Shown: one piece after another, positions 1 through 8,981 of the stretch
Layout of the letters: every line of letters begins with the position of its first letter
Position numbering within the stretch: the first letter of the stretch is position 1
DNA from: a virus
IMG/VR virus record: IMGVR_UViG_3300033553_000478
Span: 18,834-82,833 of that record
Reading direction: 5' to 3' (one strand)
DNA: 64,000 bases
The notes under the pieces: model-generated
Told to the model about the DNA's origin: nothing
Database searches by the model: none
The model's input: only the letters and a program-made list of their open reading frames with translations
Translations under genes and position numbers: made by a program

Positions 1-2203
1 CCTCTAATTCAGCTGCTTTTATCTTCTCTGCGGAGGTTACTTTTAATCCCTCTGTCAGGGCCTTATTGTTAGCGTAAATAGTGGCTACAACTTTTTCAGT
101 TTCATTGCCTTCTCTGGCCTTCAACATATCCTGATCTCTCAATTCTTTCTCTGCAGCGGCTTGTGCTTCAGCTTGCTTAGCAGCATTTTCAGCAGCTTCA
201 GCACGAAGTTTCTCTAAAGCATTAAGCATTCTCTGGAATACAGCTTTTTTCTCAGAAGCAGATTCTCCCTCAAAAACTTCAATCAATCCCATTATCATAT
301 CTGGGGCAGATTGTCCGGCATTACCCAGGGCAACTTCAGCTGCGGCATCAATACGATCAGAGGCCTCTTTATCTTTCCTACCATCGGAAAGATAAAGTCC
401 GTAATCAGAATCAAAGAATTCCTTGAACATCTTCATGAACTTGGTCTTCATTTCTCCGAAAACGAATTGAATCAATTCACCTTCTTCATAATCATATTTG
501 CCTTTCATTATCACAGCTTCGCACAGAGCCTGTACAAAATCATCGAAAGGACCATAGATTATTTCTGTTCTGGCAGTACTTCCGCGGATAGCTTTATCTG
601 TACCGGTAGCAGTTTGATACTGCCCGATCTGTCCTTCCCTCTCCGGAGAAATACCAACAAACTTTGCAGCAAGATCTTCTATAATGGCAAGTCCATTAAA
701 CAAATCCTGAATAGATCCCTTTTGAGATAAGTCAAGGGAAGTAAATTGGTTAAAGGTGTGCTTATTGGATTTTTTCTCTGCAGAGTTAATGATCATCAAC
801 TTATCTTTTTTGATGTGATGCATTACCCTGTTCAATCCATTTTCATAGGATCCTTTTGAAAATGCTTTCGGAGTCTGGGCAGCATCGTACACGAGTACCC
901 GGCTATTTCCCGCAGACTTTAAAGCAAGACGTATTTCAAAAAGAACCTCCGAAGCAATTTCCTGCAGTTGATATAATTTAGCAGCTACAGATTTTATGTG
1001 AGAAGTACCGGTAGTATTATCCCTGATAATTGATATTACAGGAAGTTTACACTCATACGGATTTAGTTTGGTAGAATATCTGTGAGGCATTAACCCCCAA
1101 TCCAGGCAAATATCTGGACCAATCATAATACAGAAACGTGGCATTTCGCCATCGATATGTTTTACGGTATCTGTCTTGCGGATCTCCTTTTCACTTTTCA
1201 GTTTTCGGTAAACCTTTTCTCCAGTTTTTTTGTTCTCGGCAATTTTAATGGAAACTCTTTTTCTGGACTTCCACATTGCGTTAACCACTCTGATACGGCC
1301 AACCTTATTTGAAGTCTGGAACCATCCATTAGCTTTAGAAGTAACTCCCAGAGCTGAAGAGTCCATATCTCCCTCGGTAGGAGTAGATAAGGTTTCAAAG
1401 TGTTTTTTTATTTTAGCTTTTTTATCTGCATCTAAAGTGAAGCTGTTGTAAACTTCATTTTCAGTAAGCCAATAATTCTCAAAGAAATATTCGTGATTCG
1501 CCTGTACAACACTGTAAGGATCTATATCGTAATCGGCATCTAAAGGATGCACGTTACGAGCTGTAGTGTAACCGTGCTTTTTGTCAAGGATCGCGTGGCA
1601 TCTATCAGTAATACAGTAATTGATAAAAAGCTGAGGTAGCTTTTGCTTTTCCTTGCGAACGTCCAGGAATAATGAAAGCAGATTGTCCGCTACTTCCTCA
1701 CCCAACATTTTGAAGTCTTTTTCAAAGAATTCTTCAATGTCTTTTGGTAATGGAACTTCAGGGTTTTCAGTTTCCGGAGTATACCCAAGATCTGCCTGCA
1801 TCTTTTTGGTAAGATCCCGCATAATTTCTTCGCTGATCAGCTTTAGCTTTTCCTCGAATTTTGCGTTCATAGACTTCTTATCCACTACATAAGCCTTTCT
1901 CCGGATTGGACGTAACAGATATTCCCCAACGATCTGTTCCACCTTATTCTGAATAAGTGGGTAAACTACATACTCAATCCCAAGGTCAGTACCATTAGGA
2001 CAGGTAATAGCTTTTATTTTTGCCTGTTCCTCAGGACTCAACTCGCAGTTGTAGGCCCTGTAGTACTTGAGCATATTTGCTTTCTCGCTGTTATAATCTT
2101 GTGATAAAGAGAATTGAGCATACTGCAGCGGGTGTAACATATGCCATACTTCATCCTTTTCTGTTTCAGGAATGGTTTGATCGGGGAGAGAAAGAAGACT
2201 CAT
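1..2203 (-). CDS. Portal protein (C-terminus beyond left edge)
   Basis: The reading frame is open from the ATG at 2203 to the left edge (at least 734 residues) and no stop is seen. The N-terminal half reads like crAss-like portal proteins: a helical start, then a segment with IEYVVYPLIQNKVEQIVGEY and RPIRRKAY, the region that follows the first conserved portal helices. The visible C-terminal part (about residue 640 onward) is an Ala/Glu/Lys-rich coiled coil, consistent with a portal barrel or an extension. The gene starts 26 bases after the terminase stop on the same strand, the usual terminase-portal order. The portal forms the DNA-entry ring of the capsid vertex. I recognised it by motif and position only; capsid genes probably follow off the left edge. 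Confidence 0.75.
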   Translation of the reverse strand, partial: MSLLSLPDQTIPETEKDEVWHMLHPLQYAQFSLSQDYNSEKANMLKYYRAYNCELSPEEQAKIKAITCPNGTDLGIEYVVYPLIQNKVEQIVGEYLLRPIRRKAYVVDKKSMNAKFEEKLKLISEEIMRDLTKKMQADLGYTPETENPEVPLPKDIEEFFEKDFKMLGEEVADNLLSLFLDVRKEKQKLPQLFINYCITDRCHAILDKKHGYTTARNVHPLDADYDIDPYSVVQANHEYFFENYWLTENEVYNSFTLDADKKAKIKKHFETLSTPTEGDMDSSALGVTSKANGWFQTSNKVGRIRVVNAMWKSRKRVSIKIAENKKTGEKVYRKLKSEKEIRKTDTVKHIDGEMPRFCIMIGPDICLDWGLMPHRYSTKLNPYECKLPVISIIRDNTTGTSHIKSVAAKLYQLQEIASEVLFEIRLALKSAGNSRVLVYDAAQTPKAFSKGSYENGLNRVMHHIKKDKLMIINSAEKKSNKHTFNQFTSLDLSQKGSIQDLFNGLAIIEDLAAKFVGISPEREGQIGQYQTATGTDKAIRGSTARTEIIYGPFDDFVQALCEAVIMKGKYDYEEGELIQFVFGEMKTKFMKMFKEFFDSDYGLYLSDGRKDKEASDRIDAAAEVALGNAGQSAPDMIMGLIEVFEGESASEKKAVFQRMLNALEKLRAEAAENAAKQAEAQAAAEKELRDQDMLKAREGNETEKVVATIYANNKALTEGLKVTSAEKIKAAELE

Positions 2204-2229
2204 TTTGTGATAATTTTAAGTTAAAAGTA

Positions 2230-4416
2230 TTAATTAATATTCATATTCCGCTTATGCTCTTCCAGAATGAATGCGAAAGTATCATTCCCATACTTGGCCA
2301 TTATCTCATCACGTTCCTCTTTTACTTTCTGTACAGCACTATTTTTAGATTCCTGGTATTGGCGTTTTTCATCACCTTCCAGATCATATTCCGGATCAAA
2401 TATTGATCTCGACTCATTGTAATCATAAGGGTTATTATCCCGGTAATCTTCAGCGTAACTTTTAAATTTATATTCTCCATTCTCAATTACCCAAGTTCCC
2501 ATATCATCGATAATATCTCCATCTCTGGAGTCTTCATCAATACCATCGGAAATTTCACCAAACATTTCCAACTTATAGAACATACACATTGCATAAGCAG
2601 AACCTAAATCCGAGTTCTTATCACCGAAATCAATAAGGTGGTCTAAGATCTCTTCAAACCAAATATTGTTGAAGTTCTGGTTCACCTCTTTTTTCATTAG
2701 CCTGGTGGCAAAATTGAAAGCATACTGGTTCGGCATTTTTAAACCATACTGGTTTACAGCTCTGGAATTATAACCGTGCTCCCCAAGATCTGGCCGAGCT
2801 TTCAAATGCTTCTCTCCATTGATATCAAGGAAATAATTTTTTATGGAAATTTTGGTATGCTCCAGTAACATTTCAGAATCGTAGTAGACAGATAGCCTGA
2901 AAGTATTTGAGTAAAATTCATCGTCATTATCTGAGCTTCCCCTATCAAGGATATATGCTACTGGTAAATCAAATTCTTTATTTGGACCACTGAATAATCG
3001 ATATACAATAGTTGCCCCCAGCGATCCTGTTCCTTCGATCACATCATCATCATAACTATCACAACCAATAATATCCGGATTGAATGGTAATCTTGAGTGG
3101 TCGATAGGATCCAGGATTTTTTTAATAGTTCCAAACTTCTCATTCTCCATAAATTTTATTGAAGAACCTCTGTTGAAATGTATCTTATCAATTTCCTTTA
3201 AATCTTTTGCCCTGGAAACAAGCATTTTTGTTTGACTATCCTTAGGTACCCATTCCAAAGTTCCGGTTACGATTGGATAAGGACAATTTTCTAAATTGTT
3301 CTTTTGAGCATTAAGCTTTTTACGGTTTAATAAACCTCCGGAGTTTTTAATGAAGATATCAGACTCTTTCAGCGGATAGGATTGAATGTGTTTTACATAT
3401 CCTTCCGCTCCCTCTTTTTCAGCACGTTCTTTTAGAATGTGCTTCAAAGCAGCCTCTTTGTTTGTACGTCCGGTTTTGAAATCAAAGAATGAAATCTTCT
3501 TTCCGGTTTTTTCATCAGCAACACCATCCCCAGGATAGAAATCTGTAGAAGAAACGAATATCTTCTTCAGGTTATATTTCTCCGGGTTATCCCACATAAT
3601 TTTATAACCCTTGGATCCTTTTTCAATTTCTCCACCGGTACCATAAATAAGCGGAGTTCCAAACTGATCAGCTCCGTTTCTAAAACAAGGTTCAGTCGAT
3701 TTGTAGGCAGCAATGATATCATCGAACAAACCGGCTTCCTCAAATACAGCCATTGAAAGAGTCTTACCCTCGAATCCTGTTGGCTTGGCATACATCGTCT
3801 TCATATACATTGAAGACATAAGGCCACCCTCTTTCTGCTGTTTGTTCTCGGTATACCAGTAGCTTAAACGAATTTCATCTTTGTTTTTTACACTGGTAGC
3901 TGCGCGATATTCTTCGCGAACATTGTCAAGGATATACCGAACTTTCTCATAGAAATCCTGAGCTTTATCATCCTGTCCGGCAGCTACTCCAATCCTGTTG
4001 CCTTTGTAAAAAAGCAATTCGTATGCGCAAGCAGAGGATCCGAACCAGGACAATCCCACTCGACGTGGCTTACCTATGATCAGTCCATACATTCCACGCT
4101 TGGCATCATCCAGCGCATTGTACAAAACCCTGTCAAGTTCCCTGTAAAAAGGAGAACCCATAGTTTTCCGAGTTGCCCCGGGTTCCATGAGTTCTATATT
4201 ACAGTTATTCAGGTAAAAATAATGCACCCCTGTTATCGACGGCATAAATGGCTTAGGCCGATATCCAGTAATACATCTGAGATCTTGTAAATCCCAGAAA
4301 TCATCGTATGCTATAGTCCCTGGATTATAGTCAGGAATCTCCATATGAACCAATGGTTTATAGAGATTACTGTCAAATTTATTCCAGTCAATGTTAACTT
4401 GCATATTGGGGGGCAT
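2230..4416 (-). CDS. terL: Terminase large subunit
   Basis: This is the 728-residue packaging motor: ATPase plus headful or site-specific nuclease. A deviant Walker A GKPRRVGLS lies at residues 115-123. A Walker B with catalytic Glu (SMAVFEEAG) lies at about 221-229. The RuvC-like nuclease begins with the acidic strand DIIGCDSYDD at about 448-457. The start is taken at 4416, behind a T/A-rich leader; the alternative Met5 is preceded by a C run and is less likely. It sits directly upstream of the portal gene. The length is typical for crAss-like TerL proteins (about 700-800 residues). Assignment by motifs is firm; the packaging type cannot be read from sequence. Confidence 0.92.
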   Translation of the reverse strand: MPPNMQVNIDWNKFDSNLYKPLVHMEIPDYNPGTIAYDDFWDLQDLRCITGYRPKPFMPSITGVHYFYLNNCNIELMEPGATRKTMGSPFYRELDRVLYNALDDAKRGMYGLIIGKPRRVGLSWFGSSACAYELLFYKGNRIGVAAGQDDKAQDFYEKVRYILDNVREEYRAATSVKNKDEIRLSYWYTENKQQKEGGLMSSMYMKTMYAKPTGFEGKTLSMAVFEEAGLFDDIIAAYKSTEPCFRNGADQFGTPLIYGTGGEIEKGSKGYKIMWDNPEKYNLKKIFVSSTDFYPGDGVADEKTGKKISFFDFKTGRTNKEAALKHILKERAEKEGAEGYVKHIQSYPLKESDIFIKNSGGLLNRKKLNAQKNNLENCPYPIVTGTLEWVPKDSQTKMLVSRAKDLKEIDKIHFNRGSSIKFMENEKFGTIKKILDPIDHSRLPFNPDIIGCDSYDDDVIEGTGSLGATIVYRLFSGPNKEFDLPVAYILDRGSSDNDDEFYSNTFRLSVYYDSEMLLEHTKISIKNYFLDINGEKHLKARPDLGEHGYNSRAVNQYGLKMPNQYAFNFATRLMKKEVNQNFNNIWFEEILDHLIDFGDKNSDLGSAYAMCMFYKLEMFGEISDGIDEDSRDGDIIDDMGTWVIENGEYKFKSYAEDYRDNNPYDYNESRSIFDPEYDLEGDEKRQYQESKNSAVQKVKEERDEIMAKYGNDTFAFILEEHKRNMNIN

Positions 4417-4429
4417 TTAAAAAGGTAAA

Positions 4430-4455
4430 GACACCGGCTCTTTCGAACCGATGCC
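4430..4455 (-). promoter_or_regulatory. GAAA-tetraloop hairpin in the terL leader
   Basis: On the minus strand an 11-bp stem, with G-U pairs, closes a GAAA tetraloop. It lies in the 69-base gap between the upstream gene and terL. A short T-rich stretch follows, but it is interrupted (TTTACCTTTTT). It could be a weak terminator, an RNA processing site or a translational control hairpin. Confidence 0.4.
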
Positions 4456-4485
4456 TCTACAGGAAACAAAGAAGGATCGTAATCA

Positions 4486-5109
4486 TCATCGTTTTTCCTT
4501 ATAAAATGAGTTTTTCTTCTCTATTTTCTGCTCAAGCCTGGATAGCTTATATCCATTTCTCACAGGAGATTTTTCATAAACATCTTTACCTTGAATTATT
4601 TTTTCATATTCTTTGATATCATTGTTTACATCTCGGAGACTGGCAGCTACATTTTTCGGATTTTCAAAAAGGATTTCTTTTCCATTTTCATCCTTAATCC
4701 CTTTATTATATTTTTCTTCAGCTTCTCTAAGCCGCTCCATCATAGTGACTTTTCGCTGGTAATGGATTTTTCCTTCTTCTAAAGTAGGATCATACTGCAG
4801 TTCATCATATCGTTTTAGAGCAATCTGTATTGGATCGTAAGGCCAATTAAAAGCTTCACGTTTCCCGGTAACTTCTTCCATGGCAGCTTTAGGTCTATCC
4901 TTCTCACTATAAAACCTGACCACTGAAAGGTTATCTACCACAAGTGCAATAGCAGTCATACAATGAATTCCGGGGTATTCTTCTTTAGAATCAAACCTTA
5001 ATGACTCATCCATAAGCACATCACGAAAAGCTTTGACGGCAAAAATACCGTCATACTCTCCTTCGTAATAAAGAAGTCCTGTTTTCTTGTTAATTTCTGT
5101 TAAATACAT
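4486..5109 (-). CDS. Unknown protein upstream of terL
   Basis: A 207-residue protein with no family I recognise. The N-terminal half is mixed alpha/beta (MYLTEINKKTGLLYYEGEYD); from about residue 110 it is strongly helical and charged, with a basic C-terminus (KIEKKNSFYKEKR). Its place just before the large terminase makes a small-terminase or packaging role possible, but that is positional inference only. It is separated from the gene before it by a hairpin terminator at 5126-5155, and a TACATTTG box lies just upstream of its ATG. It therefore probably begins a transcription unit that includes terL and the portal gene. Confidence 0.75.
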   Translation of the reverse strand: MYLTEINKKTGLLYYEGEYDGIFAVKAFRDVLMDESLRFDSKEEYPGIHCMTAIALVVDNLSVVRFYSEKDRPKAAMEEVTGKREAFNWPYDPIQIALKRYDELQYDPTLEEGKIHYQRKVTMMERLREAEEKYNKGIKDENGKEILFENPKNVAASLRDVNNDIKEYEKIIQGKDVYEKSPVRNGYKLSRLEQKIEKKNSFYKEKR

Positions 5110-5114
5110 CTTAA

Positions 5115-5122
5115 CAAATGTA
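5115..5122 (-). promoter_or_regulatory. Candidate Bacteroidota -7 box
   Basis: On the minus strand the sequence TACATTTG matches TAnnTTTG. It lies immediately after the T-run of the terminator at 5126-5155 and 5 bases before the ATG at 5109. No TTG is correctly spaced at -33, and any transcript would be nearly leaderless, so this is a weak call. The same terminator-then-box arrangement recurs at 55.03 kb. Confidence 0.35.
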
Positions 5123-5125
5123 AAA

Positions 5126-5155
5126 AAAAAGAGATAGCGTTAACTATCTCTTTTT
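5126..5155 (-). terminator. Intrinsic terminator (bidirectional)
   Basis: A 12-bp inverted repeat (AAAAAGAGATAG and CTATCTCTTTTT) surrounds a 6-base loop, and A/T runs on both sides extend it. It would end transcripts of the preceding minus-strand genes (100, 131 and 83 residues, GroEL). Confidence 0.8.
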
Positions 5156-5169
5156 CAATTCTTATGAAA

Positions 5170-5472
5170 TTAATTTTCAAGGAACTTTTTTACGTGCCTT
5201 TCGATCTGTCTACGGCTCAGAAATATGAGGTATCTTTTCTCAAGTATTTCATATATCTCTTGCCGGGTTTTATTGGGGTAAAGTTTTTTTAGGAATTCTG
5301 TGAGAAACCCAATTCGATAAGTCTGTTTACCCTCTATTCTTTCCGGAATTCTGAATTGAAGTTTCATTTCTTCTTCAAGATCAATGAGGACTTCTAAATG
5401 TTCAGGCCGTAAATCACCAAGTTCAGGCTTATCAAATCGTAATGTTATTTCTCCTTTCTCTCCGAATATCAT
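5170..5472 (-). CDS. Unknown 100-residue protein
   Basis: A charged, mostly helical protein. Its C-terminal part (RQEIYEILEKRYLIFLSRRQ) looks like two or three helices with a basic end and could be a small nucleic-acid-binding domain; no named family is recognised. Its start overlaps the end of the 131-residue gene by 4 bases, so the two are translationally coupled. It is the last gene before the terminator at 5126-5155. Confidence 0.7.
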   Translation of the reverse strand: MIFGEKGEITLRFDKPELGDLRPEHLEVLIDLEEEMKLQFRIPERIEGKQTYRIGFLTEFLKKLYPNKTRQEIYEILEKRYLIFLSRRQIERHVKKFLEN

Positions 5473-5864
5473 ACCCTTTTTTCCTTTGAACGTTTGTTCA
5501 ATTTCATAACTTTCTTTTCCTCCTTAGGCGTTAGAGGTTCTTTCTCTTTAGGAGCATGCTCAACTTTTTCATTTTCAAAAGCTGTCACCAAAGAAAGCAT
5601 AACCTTAGGAGTGGTACCGCCAAAATCTCTTTCAATTCTACCGAAGATCTCTTTATCAAGCTCATCTACAATTTCATTGTTCTTAGTGATTTTACCTCTC
5701 AGATTCATTTCAAGTCGAGATTTATAACTCAAACTCACTTTACCTTCCTGGTAAGCTTTTTCTACGGATCCAAAGAAACCGTGCATTTGCTCACTACCCA
5801 TTTGAATAATCTGCTGAGCAGATATCAGTAATGTAGTTGGCTGATCTTTTAGTTGTTTTCCCAT
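5469..5864 (-). CDS. Unknown 131-residue protein
   Basis: Helical N-terminus (TTLLISAQQIIQMGSEQMHG), then a charged linker and a very lysine-rich tail. No family is recognised. It overlaps its downstream neighbour by 4 bases and starts at the stop of the KTSC gene, so it belongs to the GroEL operon. A structural or assembly role is possible from position only. Confidence 0.7.
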   Translation of the reverse strand: MGKQLKDQPTTLLISAQQIIQMGSEQMHGFFGSVEKAYQEGKVSLSYKSRLEMNLRGKITKNNEIVDELDKEIFGRIERDFGGTTPKVMLSLVTAFENEKVEHAPKEKEPLTPKEEKKVMKLNKRSKEKRV

Positions 5865-6115
5865 TAGATAGATTTGTATTTAATTTTCTTATTTCCTTTA
5901 ATGTGCTTGACAAAGTACCCGCTTGAGCTGGGTGCATCGTACATAGTTTTCCATTGTCCTGCAGATACAGGAATATAACTGTAAACACTATCATTCGTTT
6001 TGAAATGAACATATAATGTTTGTGCTGCAGGGTTGTAAACTACCTCTTCAATAAGAGAGCTTTCAGGTGTCTTTTTACGTGGCCAGTCAGGGTTCACGGG
6101 TACTTTATGGTCCAT
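5864..6115 (-). CDS. KTSC-domain protein
   Basis: An 83-residue protein matching the KTSC domain. It has the S-x-I-x-x-V-x-Y-N-P-x-x-x-T-L-x-V-x-F pattern (SLIEEVVYNPAAQTLYVHF), a Y-x-Y strand before a proline (YSYIPVSAGQW), a Ser-rich turn and a C-terminal G-Y-F-V-K-H-I. KTSC domains are small beta-rich modules common in phages; their role is poorly known and some are linked to nucleic-acid binding. It overlaps the GroEL stop by one base and lies in the same operon. Confidence 0.75.
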   Translation of the reverse strand: MDHKVPVNPDWPRKKTPESSLIEEVVYNPAAQTLYVHFKTNDSVYSYIPVSAGQWKTMYDAPSSSGYFVKHIKGNKKIKYKSI

Positions 6116-7764
6116 TAATAACCAGGGGGATTTTGAAATTTCTTATATACTTCAGGATCTACGATAACACATTCCGTAGTAAGTAGCATTCCGGCTATAG
6201 AGGCAGCACTTTCCAGCGCAACTCTTGTAACCTTTACAGGATCCATAATGCCGGAAGCGATCATATCATCGCAAACTTTCCCGGTTCTGGCATCATAACC
6301 AGCACTGAAATTATCTGCAATTTTCCTGAAATCCATTTCCTCTAAATCTACTCCAACATTTTCAATGATCATTCCGAAAGGTTCGCGTATAGCTCTAAGA
6401 ACAATATTTGCTCCATACATTTTACTGGCATTTCTTTCTTTGGTGTCAAACTCAATAGTCGAAAGAGTTAATAATGCAGCTCCACCTCCAGGAATAATCC
6501 CTTCTTCATTTGCGGACTTTACCGCGTACAAAGCATCCTGAATCCTTCCTTGTTTCTCGATATATTCAGAATCGGAACGAGCGCCTATATTGATATAAGC
6601 AATTCCGTCTGATATCCTGGAGATACGAGTCTGCAATTGTGACTTCTCAAACTGCTGAGTAGTATTTTTCAAAACTTCCCGTAAATGATCAGCACGATCG
6701 GCCATTCTTTTCTGAATAACCTCATCCTCTTCATCGGAAACTCCAAAGGCACCTTTGATAGAAGTTACCTGTTCCTGAACAGTAACTTCTTCAGACTGGG
6801 GAAGGTAATTGAAAATCTCTGCCGTAGGAAGATCTTCAAACTGTGTTCCTTCATTTTCAATGAAAGGATCCTTACCCAATACAGCTCCTAAATCCCGAAG
6901 TAATTCCTCAGTTTCATTTCCGAAACCTGGGGCCCTTACTACACAACATTTGAAACCAGCTCTGGTAACATTGTAGATAAGCATATCCTGAATGAGATCG
7001 TCAATGCCTGGGCAAATGATCAGTAAAGCTTTTTGAGTTCTACCACATTCCATTATCAGATGTTCCAAATTTGGCTCCATTTTGGAAAGCTTCTTATTGG
7101 TCATAAACACATAAGGCTCTTCCAAAATACAAGTTTCCTCTTTGTGGTTGTTTATGTAATATCTGGAACGGTACCCGGTAGGTAAGGTCATACCTTCGAT
7201 ACTTGTCATATGCGTGACATAATCATTCGACCGCTTAATGTTTACAATTCCTTGTCTTCCTGCTACCTTAAAAGCTCTGGTCACAATATCTGCAGCTTCC
7301 TCATCATTGTTGGAAGCAACCAGGGCAACCTTTTTGAGCATTTCCAAATCATTCTCAACCGGCTTTGCTTTTTCAAGAAGCTGTTGAACGATTAATTCTA
7401 CCGCTTCGTCGATACCCTTCTTAATATCGAGTAGGTTCAGTTCCTCAGGGAAATTTAATCCCTGTTGCAATATAGCTTCAGCAATAACAGTGGCGGTGGT
7501 AGTTCCATCTCCGGCTTTATTGTCGGTATTGTTGGCGATATCCTGCAGCGACTCAATGGCCACCATCTCAATAGGATCATCAGACCAAACCTGTCCGGCA
7601 ACCGTTACTCCATCCTTGGTTGAGAATGGGCGGCTTTCCTGTCCGTTTCTAATTAAAACATTACGGCCAGATGGTCCTAATGTTACTTTTACTGCTCGGG
7701 CTATTTTATTGGCGCCCGCCAATAGGTTTTGGCGGGCCTCCAATGAATACATTGTTTTTTTCAT
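6115..7764 (-). CDS. groEL: Phage-encoded chaperonin GroEL
   Basis: A 549-residue, full-length group I chaperonin. The nucleotide site is intact: VKVTLGPSGRNV at about residues 26-37, AGDGTTT at 84-90, and the RIQDALYAVKSA segment with the hydrolysis Asp. The equatorial C-terminal segment (DPVKVTRVALESAASIAGML) is present, but the GGM repeat tail is absent and the protein ends NPPGY. The apical domain is diverged (TGYRSRYYINN). It probably folds a phage virion protein, as proposed for other phages that carry chaperonins. The same operon carries a possible co-chaperonin two genes upstream (8672-8971). Assignment is certain; the client is unknown. Confidence 0.97.
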   Translation of the reverse strand: MKKTMYSLEARQNLLAGANKIARAVKVTLGPSGRNVLIRNGQESRPFSTKDGVTVAGQVWSDDPIEMVAIESLQDIANNTDNKAGDGTTTATVIAEAILQQGLNFPEELNLLDIKKGIDEAVELIVQQLLEKAKPVENDLEMLKKVALVASNNDEEAADIVTRAFKVAGRQGIVNIKRSNDYVTHMTSIEGMTLPTGYRSRYYINNHKEETCILEEPYVFMTNKKLSKMEPNLEHLIMECGRTQKALLIICPGIDDLIQDMLIYNVTRAGFKCCVVRAPGFGNETEELLRDLGAVLGKDPFIENEGTQFEDLPTAEIFNYLPQSEEVTVQEQVTSIKGAFGVSDEEDEVIQKRMADRADHLREVLKNTTQQFEKSQLQTRISRISDGIAYINIGARSDSEYIEKQGRIQDALYAVKSANEEGIIPGGGAALLTLSTIEFDTKERNASKMYGANIVLRAIREPFGMIIENVGVDLEEMDFRKIADNFSAGYDARTGKVCDDMIASGIMDPVKVTRVALESAASIAGMLLTTECVIVDPEVYKKFQNPPGY

Positions 7765-7765
7765 A

Positions 7766-8653
7766 TTATACTTTCTGGGCTCCTAAGATTACTCCAAGGT
7801 GGAATTTTGCCTGTTGTGCGTGCACATAGGCCTGGGTTCTACAAATGGCTGCATTTCTGGAATTGTAACCAAGATCGAAATAGTTCAAATCTACAGAGTC
7901 GATCCAATCAATGATTTTATCAAGATCTTTTCTCAGCTGAATAGTAGCTTTGAAAGTATCAACCAGGTTAAAGCGATTAAGCTCTGCCTTGAAGTGATTG
8001 CTATCATCGTGATCTGCAGTAGCAGGAATTTCATTTCTTCCCTGAATTTTATCCTCTCCGGAGTAAGGGTTCTCAGAACCAAATGCTGCAAGGAGTTTAC
8101 CCAACCAGGCTTTAGCTAAGAAAATATCTGTTTCCGGAGTGGCATTAATCCTGTGATGCGCCTGAAGGAAATGAAATAATTTGTCAAGATCCAGCCTATA
8201 GCCTTTTATCTCAGCAATCATTTCCTGCTTAGCTTCTTCATTTGCCTGGTCAATCGCAGCCTGCTCTTCCTCAGTAATCTCTTCATCATTTACCTGAAGC
8301 TGCTGCTGATCTGCAACCACATTAGGATTGGCGAATTTTGATTCGTCGTCCTCGGTACCAGGATTAGCATCTTTGATATCCTGAATACGTTTGTCGATCA
8401 TTTCAAATGCACCTTTACGGTGATCATCACGAAGTTCAATCTCACGAAGCTGCTCAAGTTGAGCTATATCATTGATATCATCTACTTCTTTTTGAAACTC
8501 CGGAAGGAAATTATCTTGAATCTCTTCAAGATCTTTCTTCTCTGGCTGCTCATCGCCCGCAAGGACTTTAGCATCACTTGATGGTTGAACTTCTTTAGTA
8601 GCTTCTACCTTTGCGGGAGCTGGGGTTGTGGTTTTCTTAGTGGCTTTGGCCAT
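7766..8653 (-). CDS. Unknown acidic helical protein between chaperonin genes
   Basis: A 295-residue protein. Residues 1-60 are low-complexity (Lys/Thr/Pro, then acidic). Residues 60-150 are charged helices. The C-terminal 145 residues are better ordered and contain two similar helices, AKAWLGKLLAAFG at about 183-195 and HAQQAKFHLGVILGAQ at about 278-293. These faintly resemble helices in the Acb2-like cyclic-nucleotide sponge family, but this is a weak resemblance, not an assignment. It sits directly upstream of GroEL and downstream of the gp31-like gene, so it may be a client or a partner of the chaperonin. Confidence 0.7.
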   Translation of the reverse strand: MAKATKKTTTPAPAKVEATKEVQPSSDAKVLAGDEQPEKKDLEEIQDNFLPEFQKEVDDINDIAQLEQLREIELRDDHRKGAFEMIDKRIQDIKDANPGTEDDESKFANPNVVADQQQLQVNDEEITEEEQAAIDQANEEAKQEMIAEIKGYRLDLDKLFHFLQAHHRINATPETDIFLAKAWLGKLLAAFGSENPYSGEDKIQGRNEIPATADHDDSNHFKAELNRFNLVDTFKATIQLRKDLDKIIDWIDSVDLNYFDLGYNSRNAAICRTQAYVHAQQAKFHLGVILGAQKV

Positions 8654-8671
8654 CGTTTTTGAATTTAAAGA

Positions 8672-8971
8672 TTAATGATTGTTTTTATCCTGGTCCATAC
8701 GCACCAGATATTTGTAGGCATCAGCAACCAATTCATATTTGCCAATGCCTTTAATCTCAATTTTATCGGAAAGATCAGTCTTGTAGTAAATGATCTTTCC
8801 TTCCCTGTCCTGGGGCAGATCTTCACCTACTTTTTCGATAATTCCAACGTGAACCGGCATAGTTTCAAGTATACGGGTTGAAAATTCTCCTTCCGGAACA
8901 GCGAAATAGTCCTTCAGGCGAGTAACTAAGTACTCTTTTGGGTTGATAACAATTTGCGAAACGTCTGGCAT
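8672..8971 (-). CDS. Possible GroES/gp31-like co-chaperonin
   Basis: A 99-residue protein starting at the ATG at 8971 (MPDVSQ), behind an A/T-rich leader; a longer start at 9025 would add a hydrophobic stretch overlapping the upstream gene and is less likely. The middle strand IIEKVGEDLPQDREGKII and the last strand GKYELVADAYKYLVRM follow the order of co-chaperonin beta-barrels: the G-x-V-x-x-V-G strand, then a V-G-D-x-V turn, then a final strand reporting on residues such as VPCLYK. They are closest in feel to T4 gp31 (SVGPDVPEG and VTCHYKAIPCLYK). Its size fits, and GroEL is one gene downstream. The mobile-loop segment would be around FAVPEGEFSTRILE. This is inference by pattern and context; a structure prediction would decide it. 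Confidence 0.5.
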   Translation of the reverse strand: MPDVSQIVINPKEYLVTRLKDYFAVPEGEFSTRILETMPVHVGIIEKVGEDLPQDREGKIIYYKTDLSDKIEIKGIGKYELVADAYKYLVRMDQDKNNH

Positions 8972-8981
8972 TAATTTAAGT

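Noticed and set aside
2077-2406. Plus-strand frame of 109 residues across the portal-terminase junction
   Set aside because: It lies antisense to two well-supported genes and its product has no recognisable domain.
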